From Methylobacterium sp. J-078 (GTDB lineage: Bacteria > Pseudomonadota > Alphaproteobacteria > Rhizobiales > Beijerinckiaceae): a DNA stretch of 64,000 nucleotides. The DNA lies in contig NZ_JAKSYI010000145.1 of NCBI RefSeq assembly GCF_022829285.1, forward strand, positions 1-64,000, written 5' to 3'. Below the pieces are notes generated by a model, which did not search any database, was not told the DNA's origin, and saw nothing but the letters and a program-made list of their open reading frames with translations. Of the stretch, positions 1 to 8,098 are shown piece after piece (position 1 is the first letter of the stretch; each line of letters starts with the position of its first letter). The position numbers were made by a program, and so were the translations under genes.

Positions 1-136
1 GGGCGGGATCGATCGCCGGCGATCGCGGCAAGCGCTGACTGGGTGGCGGCGTCGAGGAGCACGCAGACGGTCTGAGCCATTGCCCAGACTCGCATGCATC
101 GCCCGCCTCGTGAATCCTCTGACCGCGTCAGTGCAC
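1..136 (-). mobile_element. IS630-family insertion sequence, 5' end only (cut by window edge)
   Basis: Reading leftwards from the ATG at 80, the sequence encodes a peptide beginning MAQTVCVLL and continuing to AAIAGDRSRP. I recognise this as the conserved start of IS630-type transposases, which carry an N-terminal helix-turn-helix followed by a DDE domain. Only about 26 codons lie inside the window, so neither the helix-turn-helix nor the DDE residues are visible. IS630 elements insert at TA, and a TA sits at 137-138, so I infer the IS end near 136. The terminal inverted repeat cannot be verified because the other end is outside the window. Family recall gives fair confidence in the identity; the exact boundary is a guess. 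Confidence 0.6.
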
Positions 137-191
137 TAGCGTCGATCGCCGTCCAGCCCGTATCATTAGCGAAATCTTCCTTATACCCCAT
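137..191 (-). pseudogene. Start of an interrupted small gene, fused in frame to the IS630 transposase
   Basis: An ATG at 191 is preceded by a strong GGGAGG ribosome-binding site and an AT-rich upstream stretch (about 190-300), so this looks like a genuine translation start. The reading frame begins MGYKEDFANDTGW and runs without a stop into the transposase ATG at 80, in the same frame. I infer that a host gene starting at 191 was interrupted by the insertion sequence, leaving its first 15-20 codons. I do not recognise the host peptide. Alternatively the whole ORF from 191 is the annotated transposase with a longer start. Confidence 0.4.
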
Positions 192-332
192 GCTAAATCC
201 TCCCAAATAGAAATTGCTTTTATTCAAGTTTTCAACACACAATGGCCTCACGACAGATTTTTGCCGCGCGACGATGATATTTTGAATAATTCGAGACTTG
301 TTAACTGTCGTATCGTCACGAAATTGCGCGGC

Positions 333-1403
333 TTATTTTGGAGAGGGGATCGTTATGGCCAACGGTGCTCCCTTTTCCGCGAGGTCGTACATGACCAAGA
401 TACGAAGACCTGACGGGCCCTCGTCCAGCGGAAGGATCGCCTCCGCTTTCTTCTCTGCTCCCGCCGGGGGAGGCTGCAACGTGGCGAGCTTGACGAGCTC
501 CGCCCCCCTGTTCCACCAGAAGATTTCGTGGGTGCCATCGATGTCTGCCGCCGGCCCAGACAGAACGAGCAGGCCGTCCTTGAACGGCGCAAGGTCGCGA
601 ATCCCCTGTTTGTCGCCAAGGTGGAGGTACGCGGGCTTCGGATCGAGCGGCCCGCCCTCGAACAATGCCTGAAGACTGACCGAAAGAACGAGGGCGCAGG
701 GGCGCCCGATCGCGGAGGACAGCTCGCACGCGGTGTCCTTGATCGGGCTGAACGTAGGTGCCCGGAAGCCCGCATACAGGCGCCCCCCCACGACCGCGAG
801 ACCTTCGATCGTGATACCGTCTCGTTCGAGGCGTTGGCCCACGTGAGGGGCTAGGGGCTTCACTGCCTCAATCGCGCCTCTCAGCGAGGCGACTGGTAGC
901 TTCACGCGAAGTTCCCTATCTCCCATGAGCTCCAGCCTGATGATCTGGCTCGAAGCTTTGATCTTAGCCGCGATCAGGTCGTGATCCTTCGCGGGGTCCA
1001 GTTTGTGCTTACGGTCGCGCGGATGCCCGTGAGATCCAAGCACGTAGAAGTATTTGTGGCCAGTCTCATCTTCCGCGAATGCGACGCCTTCACCATCGAG
1101 CTCTAACGCTTTTGAAGCGAAGCGATTGGAGATGAGTGGAACGACGGCACCCGCTTTGCCTCGTCCCTCGAAGAGAGTGATGCGTTGGGCCGACTGCATG
1201 TTGTCGTCGATGACAAGGCAGTCCCTAGGGAAACCAGTCGACGCGCTGCACGCAATGCCGCTGATGTCCTCCGATGTCTTACCTTTCTTTCCTAACAGCT
1301 TGCCATCGATGGGCCAGTGGGCCTCGTCTGAGAAGGCCGGCTCTTGGACGCCTGCGGCCAGCAATGCGAGGCAAAGCGCGGCGGCAAGTCGACGATGGAA
1401 CAT
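333..1403 (-). CDS. Secreted DUF3616-type protein
   Basis: The protein is 356 residues long from the ATG at 1403, which has a strong GGAGG eight bases upstream; a longer start at 1451 lacks such a site. It begins with a clear Sec signal peptide (MFHRRLAAALCLALLAAG, cleavage around residue 26). The mature part contains the sequence style of DUF3616 proteins: a statement of base energies with repeated beta-strand blades, including SGIACS, ELDGEGVAFA, FYVLGSHGHPR and EGLAVVGGRLYAGFR. Such proteins are predicted periplasmic beta-propellers of unknown function. It stands alone between the IS630 remnant and a gene-free stretch. The family call is by motif recall; no enzymatic role can be stated. 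Confidence 0.7.
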   Translation of the reverse strand: MFHRRLAAALCLALLAAGVQEPAFSDEAHWPIDGKLLGKKGKTSEDISGIACSASTGFPRDCLVIDDNMQSAQRITLFEGRGKAGAVVPLISNRFASKALELDGEGVAFAEDETGHKYFYVLGSHGHPRDRKHKLDPAKDHDLIAAKIKASSQIIRLELMGDRELRVKLPVASLRGAIEAVKPLAPHVGQRLERDGITIEGLAVVGGRLYAGFRAPTFSPIKDTACELSSAIGRPCALVLSVSLQALFEGGPLDPKPAYLHLGDKQGIRDLAPFKDGLLVLSGPAADIDGTHEIFWWNRGAELVKLATLQPPPAGAEKKAEAILPLDEGPSGLRILVMYDLAEKGAPLAITIPSPK

Positions 1404-1978
1404 TACTGTGCCTCCTCCAATCCGGATTCGCGGCAGACTCCATGAATGCAATCAACAGACGGGTTATGCAATCTCGAATTTACCCTGCCACCCATGTCCA
1501 TTGGTGGAATTATGTGATCTGCGGTGTAGCCAGCTGGTCGCCTTAGAGAAGCTCGGATCGACTTTTGATAATTTTAATCAAGGGCGATGGCTTGGACGTC
1601 GCGGTTCTTCCAATATTTCATCGCGATCGCGGGCGTTCGCTTCGAGATCGGTCGGGCGAGCGGGGAAGGGCGATTGCGGCGTCAACGCGCTCGACGGCAA
1701 AGCTGGAGAGGACATGCTCCGAGGCGGCTTAGATGACAACACCTTACAATCCGTGTTCGGCCAAGGTCCCTCAGGCGCCCGCCCCCCCGGCCGCCGACGC
1801 GATGTGTAGCCGTGGGTCCGCCTCACCGGCTATCCAGCGGAAAGCAGACCAACTGAATTCTACCCAACTCAGTCGTACTCACTGTCCCATCGGGTGACCC
1901 GAAAGTGGACTCGCCCAACGCCCACCCAGGGTCGAACGCACGCCCAGCGGGCTGCAACCCAGCACTCGCCCCCTCCCC
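1404..1978. other. Intergenic stretch without recognisable gene
   Basis: About 570 bases lie between the DUF3616 gene start and the end of the ABC exporter gene. Short open frames exist here on both strands, but none has a ribosome-binding site, a plausible protein composition or any family motif. The part near 1404-1450 should hold the promoter of the secreted protein. I see no tRNA, strong hairpin or repeat. Confidence 0.5.
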
Positions 1979-3835
1979 TCAGCGATACCCCGCCGCCTGC
2001 AATTCAAAAAGTTCGGCGTAGCGCCCGCCCAAAGCCTGCAACTCGGCATGGCTGCCTGATTCGATCACCTGACCGCCGGCCAGCACCAGGATTCGGTCGG
2101 CCATGCGCACGGTGGAGAAGCGGTGCGAGATGAGCACCGCCGTGCGCCCGTGGCTGAGTTCGCGGAAGCGCTCGAACACCTCGAACTCGGCCCGGGCGTC
2201 GAGGGCGGCGGTGGGTTCGTCGAGGATCAGGATCTCGGCCTCGCGCATGTAGGCGCGGGCGATGGCGATCTTCTGCCATTCGCCCCCCGAGAGGTCGACG
2301 CCCTCGGCGAAGCGCTTGCCGAGCGGCTGGTCGTAGCCGAGCGGCAGGCGCCCGATGACCCCGTCGGCGAGGCTGCGCCCAGCCGCCCGGGCGACCCTTT
2401 CGGCGTCGTCGCGCGCCGCGATCCGGCCCACCGCCACGTTCTCGCGGGCGGTGAAGCTGAAGCGCACGAAATCCTGGAAGATCACGCCGATGCGGGCGCG
2501 CAGGGCCTCGAGGTCGTAGGCGGCGAGCGGCAGGCCGTCGAGGAGCACGCGGCCCTCGGTCGGGTCGTAGAGCCGGGTGAGGAGCTTGACGATGGTGGTC
2601 TTGCCGGCGCCGTTCTCGCCGACGAGCGCCAGCACCTCCCCGGCCGCGAGGTGGAAGCTCAAGGACCGCACCGCCCAGGTCTCCGTGCCCGGATAGCGGA
2701 AGCCGACGTCCTCGAACACGATCCCGCTGCGGATCGGGCGCGGCAGGGCGACCGGATCGGCGGGCGAGCGGATCGCCGGCACCACGGCAAAGAACGAGAA
2801 CAGGTCGTCGAGGTACTGCGCCTGGGAGGCGACCTGCGAGAAGCCCATGAGCAGGCCCTCGATCAGGCCGCGCAGGCGCTGGAAGGAGCCCGCCAGGAAG
2901 GCGAGGTCGCCGATGGAGAACTGCCCCGCCGCCGTGCGCCAGACGATGGTGGCGTAGGCGAGGTAGTAGGCGAGCGTGCCGAGCGCCGCGAAGGCGCCGC
3001 CCCAGCCGGCGCGCCGCAGCGCTAGGGCGCGGTTGTCGGCCACGATCCGGGAGGCGAGCCCCCGGTAGCGCTCGGCGATGTAGCCGTTCAGCCCGAACAG
3101 CTTGACCTCCTTGGCGGATTCGACGCTCGCCCCGAGGAAGCGGAGGTAGTCGATCTCACGGCGCTCCGGTGTGCGCGTCCAGGCCAGCCGGTAGCCCTCG
3201 CGGTTGAAGTAGGTCTCGTTGAGGAAGGCCGGCACCAGGGCGACCACGAGGAGCAGGATCAGCCAGGGCGCGAAGGCCACGAGGCCGAGGCCGAAGGCCA
3301 CCAGGGTGATGAGGTCCTGGCCCTGGCCGAAGAGCTGGAACAGGAGGTTGGAGCGACCGGTGACCTGGCGCCGGGCCCGCTCCAGGCGGTCCTGCTGCGC
3401 GCTGTCCTCGAACTGCTCGAGGTCGAGGTCGGCGGCGTGCCGCATCAGCTTCAGGGTGGCGGCGTTGCCGTAGAGGTCGGCCACGAGGCCGTCGACCAGG
3501 GTACTGGCACGCCCGAGGAGGTCGGTCAGGATGGCAAGGCCGAATTCCGCCGCCACCAGCCCGGCGAGGTGGCGCAGGGCCGGATCGGCGAGCCAGGCCT
3601 CGGGCCCGAGGCCGCCCGGGTGCGGCCGGGCATGCTCGGCCACGATCGCGTCGAGGATGAGCTTGGCGAGGTAGAGCATCAGGACCGGCAGGCTCGCCCG
3701 GGCGAGGCGCAGGGCGAGGCTCGCCACGAGGAGGCGGGGGCTGGCGGCGTAGACGAGGCGGGCGAGGGCCGGCAGGTGGCGCAGGGCGCCGAGGCGGGCG
3801 GACAGGGCCGTGAGGGGCGAGGGGCGGTCGGGCAT
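1979..3835 (-). CDS. ABC exporter, fused membrane and ATPase domains
   Basis: This is a 618-residue half-transporter of the type I exporter fold. A membrane domain with about six helices covers roughly residues 25-350. A nucleotide-binding domain follows with Walker A GENGAGKTT at about 406-414, signature LSGGE at 515-519, Walker B ILILDEP ending near 541, and the switch histidine in ISHR at about 571. It would act as a homodimer in the inner membrane; the substrate cannot be deduced. The start at 3835 was chosen because residues before it are arginine-rich and low-complexity; its ribosome-binding site is weak. It is transcribed away from the helix-hairpin-helix gene and is not in an evident operon. 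Confidence 0.88.
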   Translation of the reverse strand: MPDRPSPLTALSARLGALRHLPALARLVYAASPRLLVASLALRLARASLPVLMLYLAKLILDAIVAEHARPHPGGLGPEAWLADPALRHLAGLVAAEFGLAILTDLLGRASTLVDGLVADLYGNAATLKLMRHAADLDLEQFEDSAQQDRLERARRQVTGRSNLLFQLFGQGQDLITLVAFGLGLVAFAPWLILLLVVALVPAFLNETYFNREGYRLAWTRTPERREIDYLRFLGASVESAKEVKLFGLNGYIAERYRGLASRIVADNRALALRRAGWGGAFAALGTLAYYLAYATIVWRTAAGQFSIGDLAFLAGSFQRLRGLIEGLLMGFSQVASQAQYLDDLFSFFAVVPAIRSPADPVALPRPIRSGIVFEDVGFRYPGTETWAVRSLSFHLAAGEVLALVGENGAGKTTIVKLLTRLYDPTEGRVLLDGLPLAAYDLEALRARIGVIFQDFVRFSFTARENVAVGRIAARDDAERVARAAGRSLADGVIGRLPLGYDQPLGKRFAEGVDLSGGEWQKIAIARAYMREAEILILDEPTAALDARAEFEVFERFRELSHGRTAVLISHRFSTVRMADRILVLAGGQVIESGSHAELQALGGRYAELFELQAAGYR

Positions 3836-4028
3836 CGGCCGGGACCATGACCGGGCGCGCCGGCCCCGTCGATGCCGCAGACGCCGCACCCGCGCCCGCT
3901 CGCGGGGATGTCAGCCCCCGGCGAGCCGAAGTGTTCAAGCTCCTGAGGACAGCCGGTTCGCCGGCGAGACTTCAGTTTATCGCCTATGTTACGCGTTCAT
4001 CCTCTCAACAGGCGCGAGGCCGCCCTCA

Positions 4029-4670
4029 ATGCTCAGCGGTTCGGCAGTCGTGCGGGTCGGCATTCTCATCGTGGCGGCGGCGATCCTCGCCGGACTCGTC
4101 CAGCTCCTACGTCCGCGCGACAGCGGACCCGTGGACGCACCCGCCTCCCGGACGGCCCCCGAGACCGGACGGGCCGGAACCCAGGCGGCGGTGCCGCCGG
4201 CCGTGACGCGGCCGGTCTCCCCGGTGGCCCCGGCCCCCGCGCCGCAGCCGGCCCCCGCCCCGGCGCCTCCGGCCGCCCCTCCCCAAGCCGCCGCTCCGCA
4301 AGCCACCACGCCGCAAGCGATCACGCCTCGGGCCTCGGCCCCACCGCCGGCCGTTCCGGCGCCCGCCCCGAACGCGCTCCCGCCGACTCCGACCCCGCCG
4401 AATCCATCCCCGCAGAGCGTCCCGGCATCGCCCTCGGCCGGCGAGGCGGCGATCGACAGCGCCGCCGAGTCGGCCGGGCCGCGCGGCATCGCGATCGTCG
4501 ACCTCAACACCGGGAGCGTCGCCGAGCTGAACGGCCTGCGGGGCGGCGGCATGATCGGGCGCGCCATCGTGCAGAAACGGCCCTACGCTTCCGTCGGCGA
4601 GTTGCTGTCGAAGCGCGTCCTCAGCCGGGCGGTCTACGAGCGGATCAAGGATCAGGTCACGGTGCGCTAA
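4029..4670 (+). CDS. Membrane-anchored ComEA-like helix-hairpin-helix protein
   Basis: The protein has 213 residues. One N-terminal membrane helix (residues about 7-24) is followed by a long proline/alanine-rich linker (about 45-130) and a C-terminal helix-hairpin-helix module (about 155-213) with the typical DLNTGSVAELNGL and ERIKDQV segments. This matches the ComEA pattern, in which the module binds DNA non-specifically outside the inner membrane. Here the hairpin loop reads GGGMIG rather than the usual GIG, so DNA binding may be weakened. No competence genes are adjacent. Related HHH proteins of unknown role are common in alphaproteobacteria, so involvement in DNA uptake is only an inference. 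Confidence 0.75.
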   Translation: MLSGSAVVRVGILIVAAAILAGLVQLLRPRDSGPVDAPASRTAPETGRAGTQAAVPPAVTRPVSPVAPAPAPQPAPAPAPPAAPPQAAAPQATTPQAITPRASAPPPAVPAPAPNALPPTPTPPNPSPQSVPASPSAGEAAIDSAAESAGPRGIAIVDLNTGSVAELNGLRGGGMIGRAIVQKRPYASVGELLSKRVLSRAVYERIKDQVTVR

Positions 4671-4759
4671 AAACCGTTTCGGGTAGCGCGGCGCGCCTCG
4701 GCTGCCTAAGATGCGGCTCCAGGAAGCCGAAAAGTCGCTTCGATCACCAGGGACGAGCC

Positions 4760-4975
4760 ATGTTTGCGCAAGCCGGGGGCGTTACCTTTCGCGAGGATCT
4801 CGGCGTCGAGGAGACCACCGAGACCGACAACATCGTCCGGTGGGACGGCGAGAAGCTCTATGTCGAGCACGACATCTACCACAACGGCCAGTTGGTTCAC
4901 CGCAAGTACCGCAAGAACGTCAGCGAGGCGGTGGCCCGGGCGCTACAGGCGTTGATCAACCAGGCACGGCAATAG
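4760..4975 (+). CDS. Small conserved-looking hypothetical protein
   Basis: A 71-residue protein starts at the ATG at 4760. It lies 90 bases downstream of the HHH protein gene on the same strand. It is acidic in the first half (EDLGVEETTETDN) and basic in the middle (HRKYRKN), with no signal peptide or membrane helix. The amino-acid composition is that of a real soluble protein, unlike the overlapping frames. I do not recognise the family. A strong hairpin follows at 4980-5011. Confidence 0.65.
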   Translation: MFAQAGGVTFREDLGVEETTETDNIVRWDGEKLYVEHDIYHNGQLVHRKYRKNVSEAVARALQALINQARQ

Positions 4976-4979
4976 GCGC

Positions 4980-5011
4980 GTCGGTCCGGCGCGAGGCGCG
5001 GACGGACCGAC
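4980..5011. terminator. Hairpin between convergent genes
   Basis: A perfect 9-bp stem (4980-4988 with 5003-5011, GTCGGTCCG) encloses an inner 4-bp GCGC stem. It sits between the stops of the convergent genes ending at 4975 and 5023, so it can serve both. There is no T-run. Confidence 0.5.
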
Positions 5012-5022
5012 CCCGGCCCTCC

Positions 5023-5631
5023 CTACTTCCCGATCCAGTCGTGCCCCGCCGCCACCGCCTCGACGGGGCGCGTCCAGGTCCCGGGCTGGTCGGTGGCGCC
5101 GGTGCCGAGCGCGCACTGGACCATGACGCTGTCGCTCCAGCGGCCGTACTTGTAGCCCACCGCCGGCAGCAGCCCGACGCGCACGAACCCGCAGGCCTCG
5201 TGGAGGCGCAGGCTCGCCTCGTTCTGGGCGTCGATGTAGCCGATCATCTGGCGGTAGCCGCCGGCCGCGCAGGCCTCGATCAGCGCCGGCAGCAGGCGCC
5301 GGCCGATGCCCGCGTGCAGGTGCTCGTGGTGGACGTAGATCGAGTGCTTGAGGGTGTAGCGGTAGGCCGGGCGCTTGCGGAACGGCACCGCGTAGGCGTA
5401 GCCCGCCACCACGCCGTCGCGGTCTGCCACGAGGTGCGGCAGGCGCTTCTTGCGCATGGCCTTGCGCCGCTTCTTCAGGTCGTCGGGGTGGAGCGGATCC
5501 GCCTCGAAATCCCCGACATCGCCGACGCCGCGCCGGATGTGGTGGGCGTAGATGTCCACCATGTCCGGCACGTCGGCATCCGACGAGGGCCGGATGACGA
5601 GGTCGGGGTCGCTCTCCGCCCGGCCCGCCAT
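5023..5631 (-). CDS. GNAT-family N-acetyltransferase
   Basis: This 202-residue protein has the acyl-CoA-binding GNAT signature HAGIGRRLLPALIEAC (about residues 110-125), preceded by the beta-4 strand IYVHHEHL and followed by NEASLRLHEACGFVRVG. It resembles the phosphinothricin/methionine sulfoximine acetyltransferase group (Pat/MddA type), which acetylates small amino compounds. Its ATG overlaps the stop of the decarboxylase gene by one base (TGATG at 5629-5633), so the two are translationally coupled. The coupling suggests that the acetyltransferase may act on the amine product of the decarboxylase, for example a polyamine, but that is an inference. The substrate is not predictable from sequence. 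Confidence 0.82.
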   Translation of the reverse strand: MAGRAESDPDLVIRPSSDADVPDMVDIYAHHIRRGVGDVGDFEADPLHPDDLKKRRKAMRKKRLPHLVADRDGVVAGYAYAVPFRKRPAYRYTLKHSIYVHHEHLHAGIGRRLLPALIEACAAGGYRQMIGYIDAQNEASLRLHEACGFVRVGLLPAVGYKYGRWSDSVMVQCALGTGATDQPGTWTRPVEAVAAGHDWIGK

Positions 5632-7973
5632 CAGCGGCCCTCGCGCATGACGTAGGTGTAGAACCGGATCGTCCCGTCCGGGTCGACATCGCGAAAAACG
5701 CCCTGGATCTCGGCCTCGAAGCCCGGGAACAGGTTCGCGGAGCGCTCGAACATCTTGAAGTAGTCCAGCATGGGTTTGGCCCGCTCGTCCAGCCGCTCGC
5801 CCGGCAGCACCGTGCCGATGCCCGGCGGGTAGACCAGAAGCAAGGTCGTCGCCACGCGCCCCTCGGCCTCCGCGATCGGTACGTAATCGACGTTGTTGCG
5901 GGTCAATTGCTGCACCGCCTCCTTCGGGGTCATCACCATCTCGGGGAGATGCCCCGGCTCGAACTGCTTGCGCTGGAGCGTGCTGGTGCCGTGCTCGCGG
6001 TGGAAGGCGTGGAAGTCGGCGCAGAGGTCGCGCAGGCGCACACCCTTGTAGCGGTTGGGCCGGCGCCGGACGAATTCCGGCATCGCCTCCTCGAGGGGCA
6101 CGTTCTCGTCGTGCAGGCGCTTGAAGGCGACCAACCCCGAGATCAGCGTGCCGGCCTTGGAGGATTCGACGCCCGGGGTGAGCAGGAAGAGGAGCGAGTT
6201 GAGATCGTTCTTCTCCGGAACGATGCGGTTTTCGCGCAGGTACTGGGCGACGATCGGCGCGGGCACGCCGTGCGCGGCGTATTCCCCGGTGCGCCGGTCG
6301 AAGCCGGGGGTGAGCACGGTGAGCTTGTTGGGGTCGGTCATGGCGTAGTCGGGCGCGACATGGGTGAAGCCGTGCCAGTCGGCGCCCGGCGTCAGTTCCC
6401 AGTACTTCACGTTGCTGGCAAGCTCGTCGGTGGAGAGGCTTTCCCACGGCACCCGGCCGTCCGGTCCCTTCACGGTGTCGGGCACGAAGGGGTCGAAGAA
6501 CCAGCGCTTCTGGGGATCGCCCTCCTTCTCCTCGAACTCGCGGCGGATGGCGCGGACCTTCTTGCGCCACTCGATGCCGAGCCGAATGGTGTCGTCCCAC
6601 AGCACCACGCCCGAGCGGCCCTTCATCATCTGCGCGCCCACATCGAGGGAGGCGAACAGGGGGTAGAACGGCGAGGTCGAGGCGTGGACCAGGAAGGTCT
6701 CGTTGAAGCGCCGGTGCTCGATGCGCCGGGTCTGACCGCGGATGTGGCTGTCCTTGGTGTGGATCTGCGAGGCCTGGGAGAAGCTCGCCAGCTGCTTGTG
6801 GGTCGATTGCGTGGCGATGATGCCGGGCGAGGTCTCGTCGAGACCTTTGAGCCCCATGGCGAAGCGACCGGCGAAGAGCGGGTGGAACTTCATGAAGCCC
6901 GCCCAGGCCTCGTCGAACAGGATGTAGTCGCACAGGTGCCCGATCTTATCGAGGATCATCTGCGCGTTGTAGATCGTGCCGTCATAGGTGCATTGCTCGA
7001 CCACCGCCACGCGGAACGGGCGCTCGCGCGTCGCGGCCTCGGGGTCGGTGATCAGCGGGTTGTCACGGATCTTCTGGCGGATGCGGGCCTCGTCGAGGGC
7101 CTCGTGGTACATCGGACCGATGAGGCCGAAGCAGTTCCGGTCGGTCTCCAGGAAGACGGGAATCGCGCCGCCGAGGAAGAGCGCGCCGTGATGCGCCGCC
7201 TTGTGATTGTTGCGGTCGAACAGCACGAGGTCGCCCTCGGCGACCAGGGCCGAGAGCACGATCTTGTTGGAAGCCGAGGTGCCGTTGAGGACGAAGTAGG
7301 TCTTCTCCGCCCCGAAGATGACGGCCGCCTCCTTCTGCGCCTTCAGCGCCGGGCCCTCGTGGACGAGGAGGTCGCCGAGATCGAGCACGGAATTGTCGAG
7401 GTCGTCACGGAACACCGCCTCGCCGAGATGCTCCACGAAGATTCGCCCGATGGGCGAGCGGTTGTAGAAGATGCCGCCGTTGTGGCCCGGACAGGTCCAG
7501 AGCTGGTTGCCCTGCTCGGCGTAGTCCACCAGCGCTCCGAAGAACGGCGTCTTCAGGGTCTCGGCATATTGCTTCACGCGGCTCACCAGGCCGCGGGCGA
7601 TGTAGTCCGGGGTCTCTTCCGCGAGGAAGATGTAGCCGTCGATGAAGTCCAGCACTTCGACGGGGATGTCCTCCAGGCGCTTCCTCCGGACCATGATCAC
7701 GATGGGCATTTCCAGCCCGCGCTTGCGCATCAGGTTGATCAGCGCCGCCGCCTTGCCGTCGAGGCCGCGCTTGCCCCAATCCACCACCATGCAGCCGATG
7801 GCGGAATCGGTCTGGACCGCGATGGCCGCGTCCTCGACGCGCCGGGCCCGCACCACTTCGAAGCCGAGTTTTTCCACCGAGCCGATGATCTGCTGGACGC
7901 GCACGCCCTCGAGATCGTCCGGGTCGAAGTTCGGCGCACACATCAGGACGGTGAAGCGGCGAAAGAAGTCCAT
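5631..7973 (-). CDS. Orn/Lys/Arg decarboxylase, PLP-dependent, with receiver-like N-terminal domain
   Basis: The 780-residue length and layout match the large group III basic amino acid decarboxylases. An N-terminal flavodoxin/receiver-like wing domain (about 1-130) precedes the fold type I PLP domain. The PLP-binding lysine is in SThKQ at residue 393, the cofactor aspartate in FDEAWAGF at 354, and the conserved CPGHNGG at 161-167. A C-terminal domain completes the enzyme. It would convert arginine, lysine or ornithine to agmatine, cadaverine or putrescine in the cytoplasm. The exact substrate cannot be read from the motifs I can see. It is followed by a coupled GNAT gene and has no adjacent antiporter, which argues for polyamine synthesis rather than acid resistance. 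Confidence 0.9.
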   Translation of the reverse strand: MDFFRRFTVLMCAPNFDPDDLEGVRVQQIIGSVEKLGFEVVRARRVEDAAIAVQTDSAIGCMVVDWGKRGLDGKAAALINLMRKRGLEMPIVIMVRRKRLEDIPVEVLDFIDGYIFLAEETPDYIARGLVSRVKQYAETLKTPFFGALVDYAEQGNQLWTCPGHNGGIFYNRSPIGRIFVEHLGEAVFRDDLDNSVLDLGDLLVHEGPALKAQKEAAVIFGAEKTYFVLNGTSASNKIVLSALVAEGDLVLFDRNNHKAAHHGALFLGGAIPVFLETDRNCFGLIGPMYHEALDEARIRQKIRDNPLITDPEAATRERPFRVAVVEQCTYDGTIYNAQMILDKIGHLCDYILFDEAWAGFMKFHPLFAGRFAMGLKGLDETSPGIIATQSTHKQLASFSQASQIHTKDSHIRGQTRRIEHRRFNETFLVHASTSPFYPLFASLDVGAQMMKGRSGVVLWDDTIRLGIEWRKKVRAIRREFEEKEGDPQKRWFFDPFVPDTVKGPDGRVPWESLSTDELASNVKYWELTPGADWHGFTHVAPDYAMTDPNKLTVLTPGFDRRTGEYAAHGVPAPIVAQYLRENRIVPEKNDLNSLLFLLTPGVESSKAGTLISGLVAFKRLHDENVPLEEAMPEFVRRRPNRYKGVRLRDLCADFHAFHREHGTSTLQRKQFEPGHLPEMVMTPKEAVQQLTRNNVDYVPIAEAEGRVATTLLLVYPPGIGTVLPGERLDERAKPMLDYFKMFERSANLFPGFEAEIQGVFRDVDPDGTIRFYTYVMREGR

Positions 7974-8098
7974 GCGGAAAAGGCTCCCAGAGGCGTTCGG
8001 CGCACCGTTCGCGACGGGACGTGACGCTTCGATGACGATCCTGCGCCGGTCGCGGTGTTTTCAGGCTCCGCGCGGCGCGACAGGGAGCCGGCTTACGA

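Noticed and set aside
2123..3025. Long plus-strand open frame opposite the ABC exporter gene
   Set aside because: It is the antisense shadow of a well-supported gene; its product is low-complexity Arg/Glu/Gly/Ala without motifs.
5907..8024. 705-codon plus-strand open frame opposite the decarboxylase gene
   Set aside because: Antisense shadow in GC-rich DNA; the minus-strand frame has every catalytic motif of the decarboxylase family.
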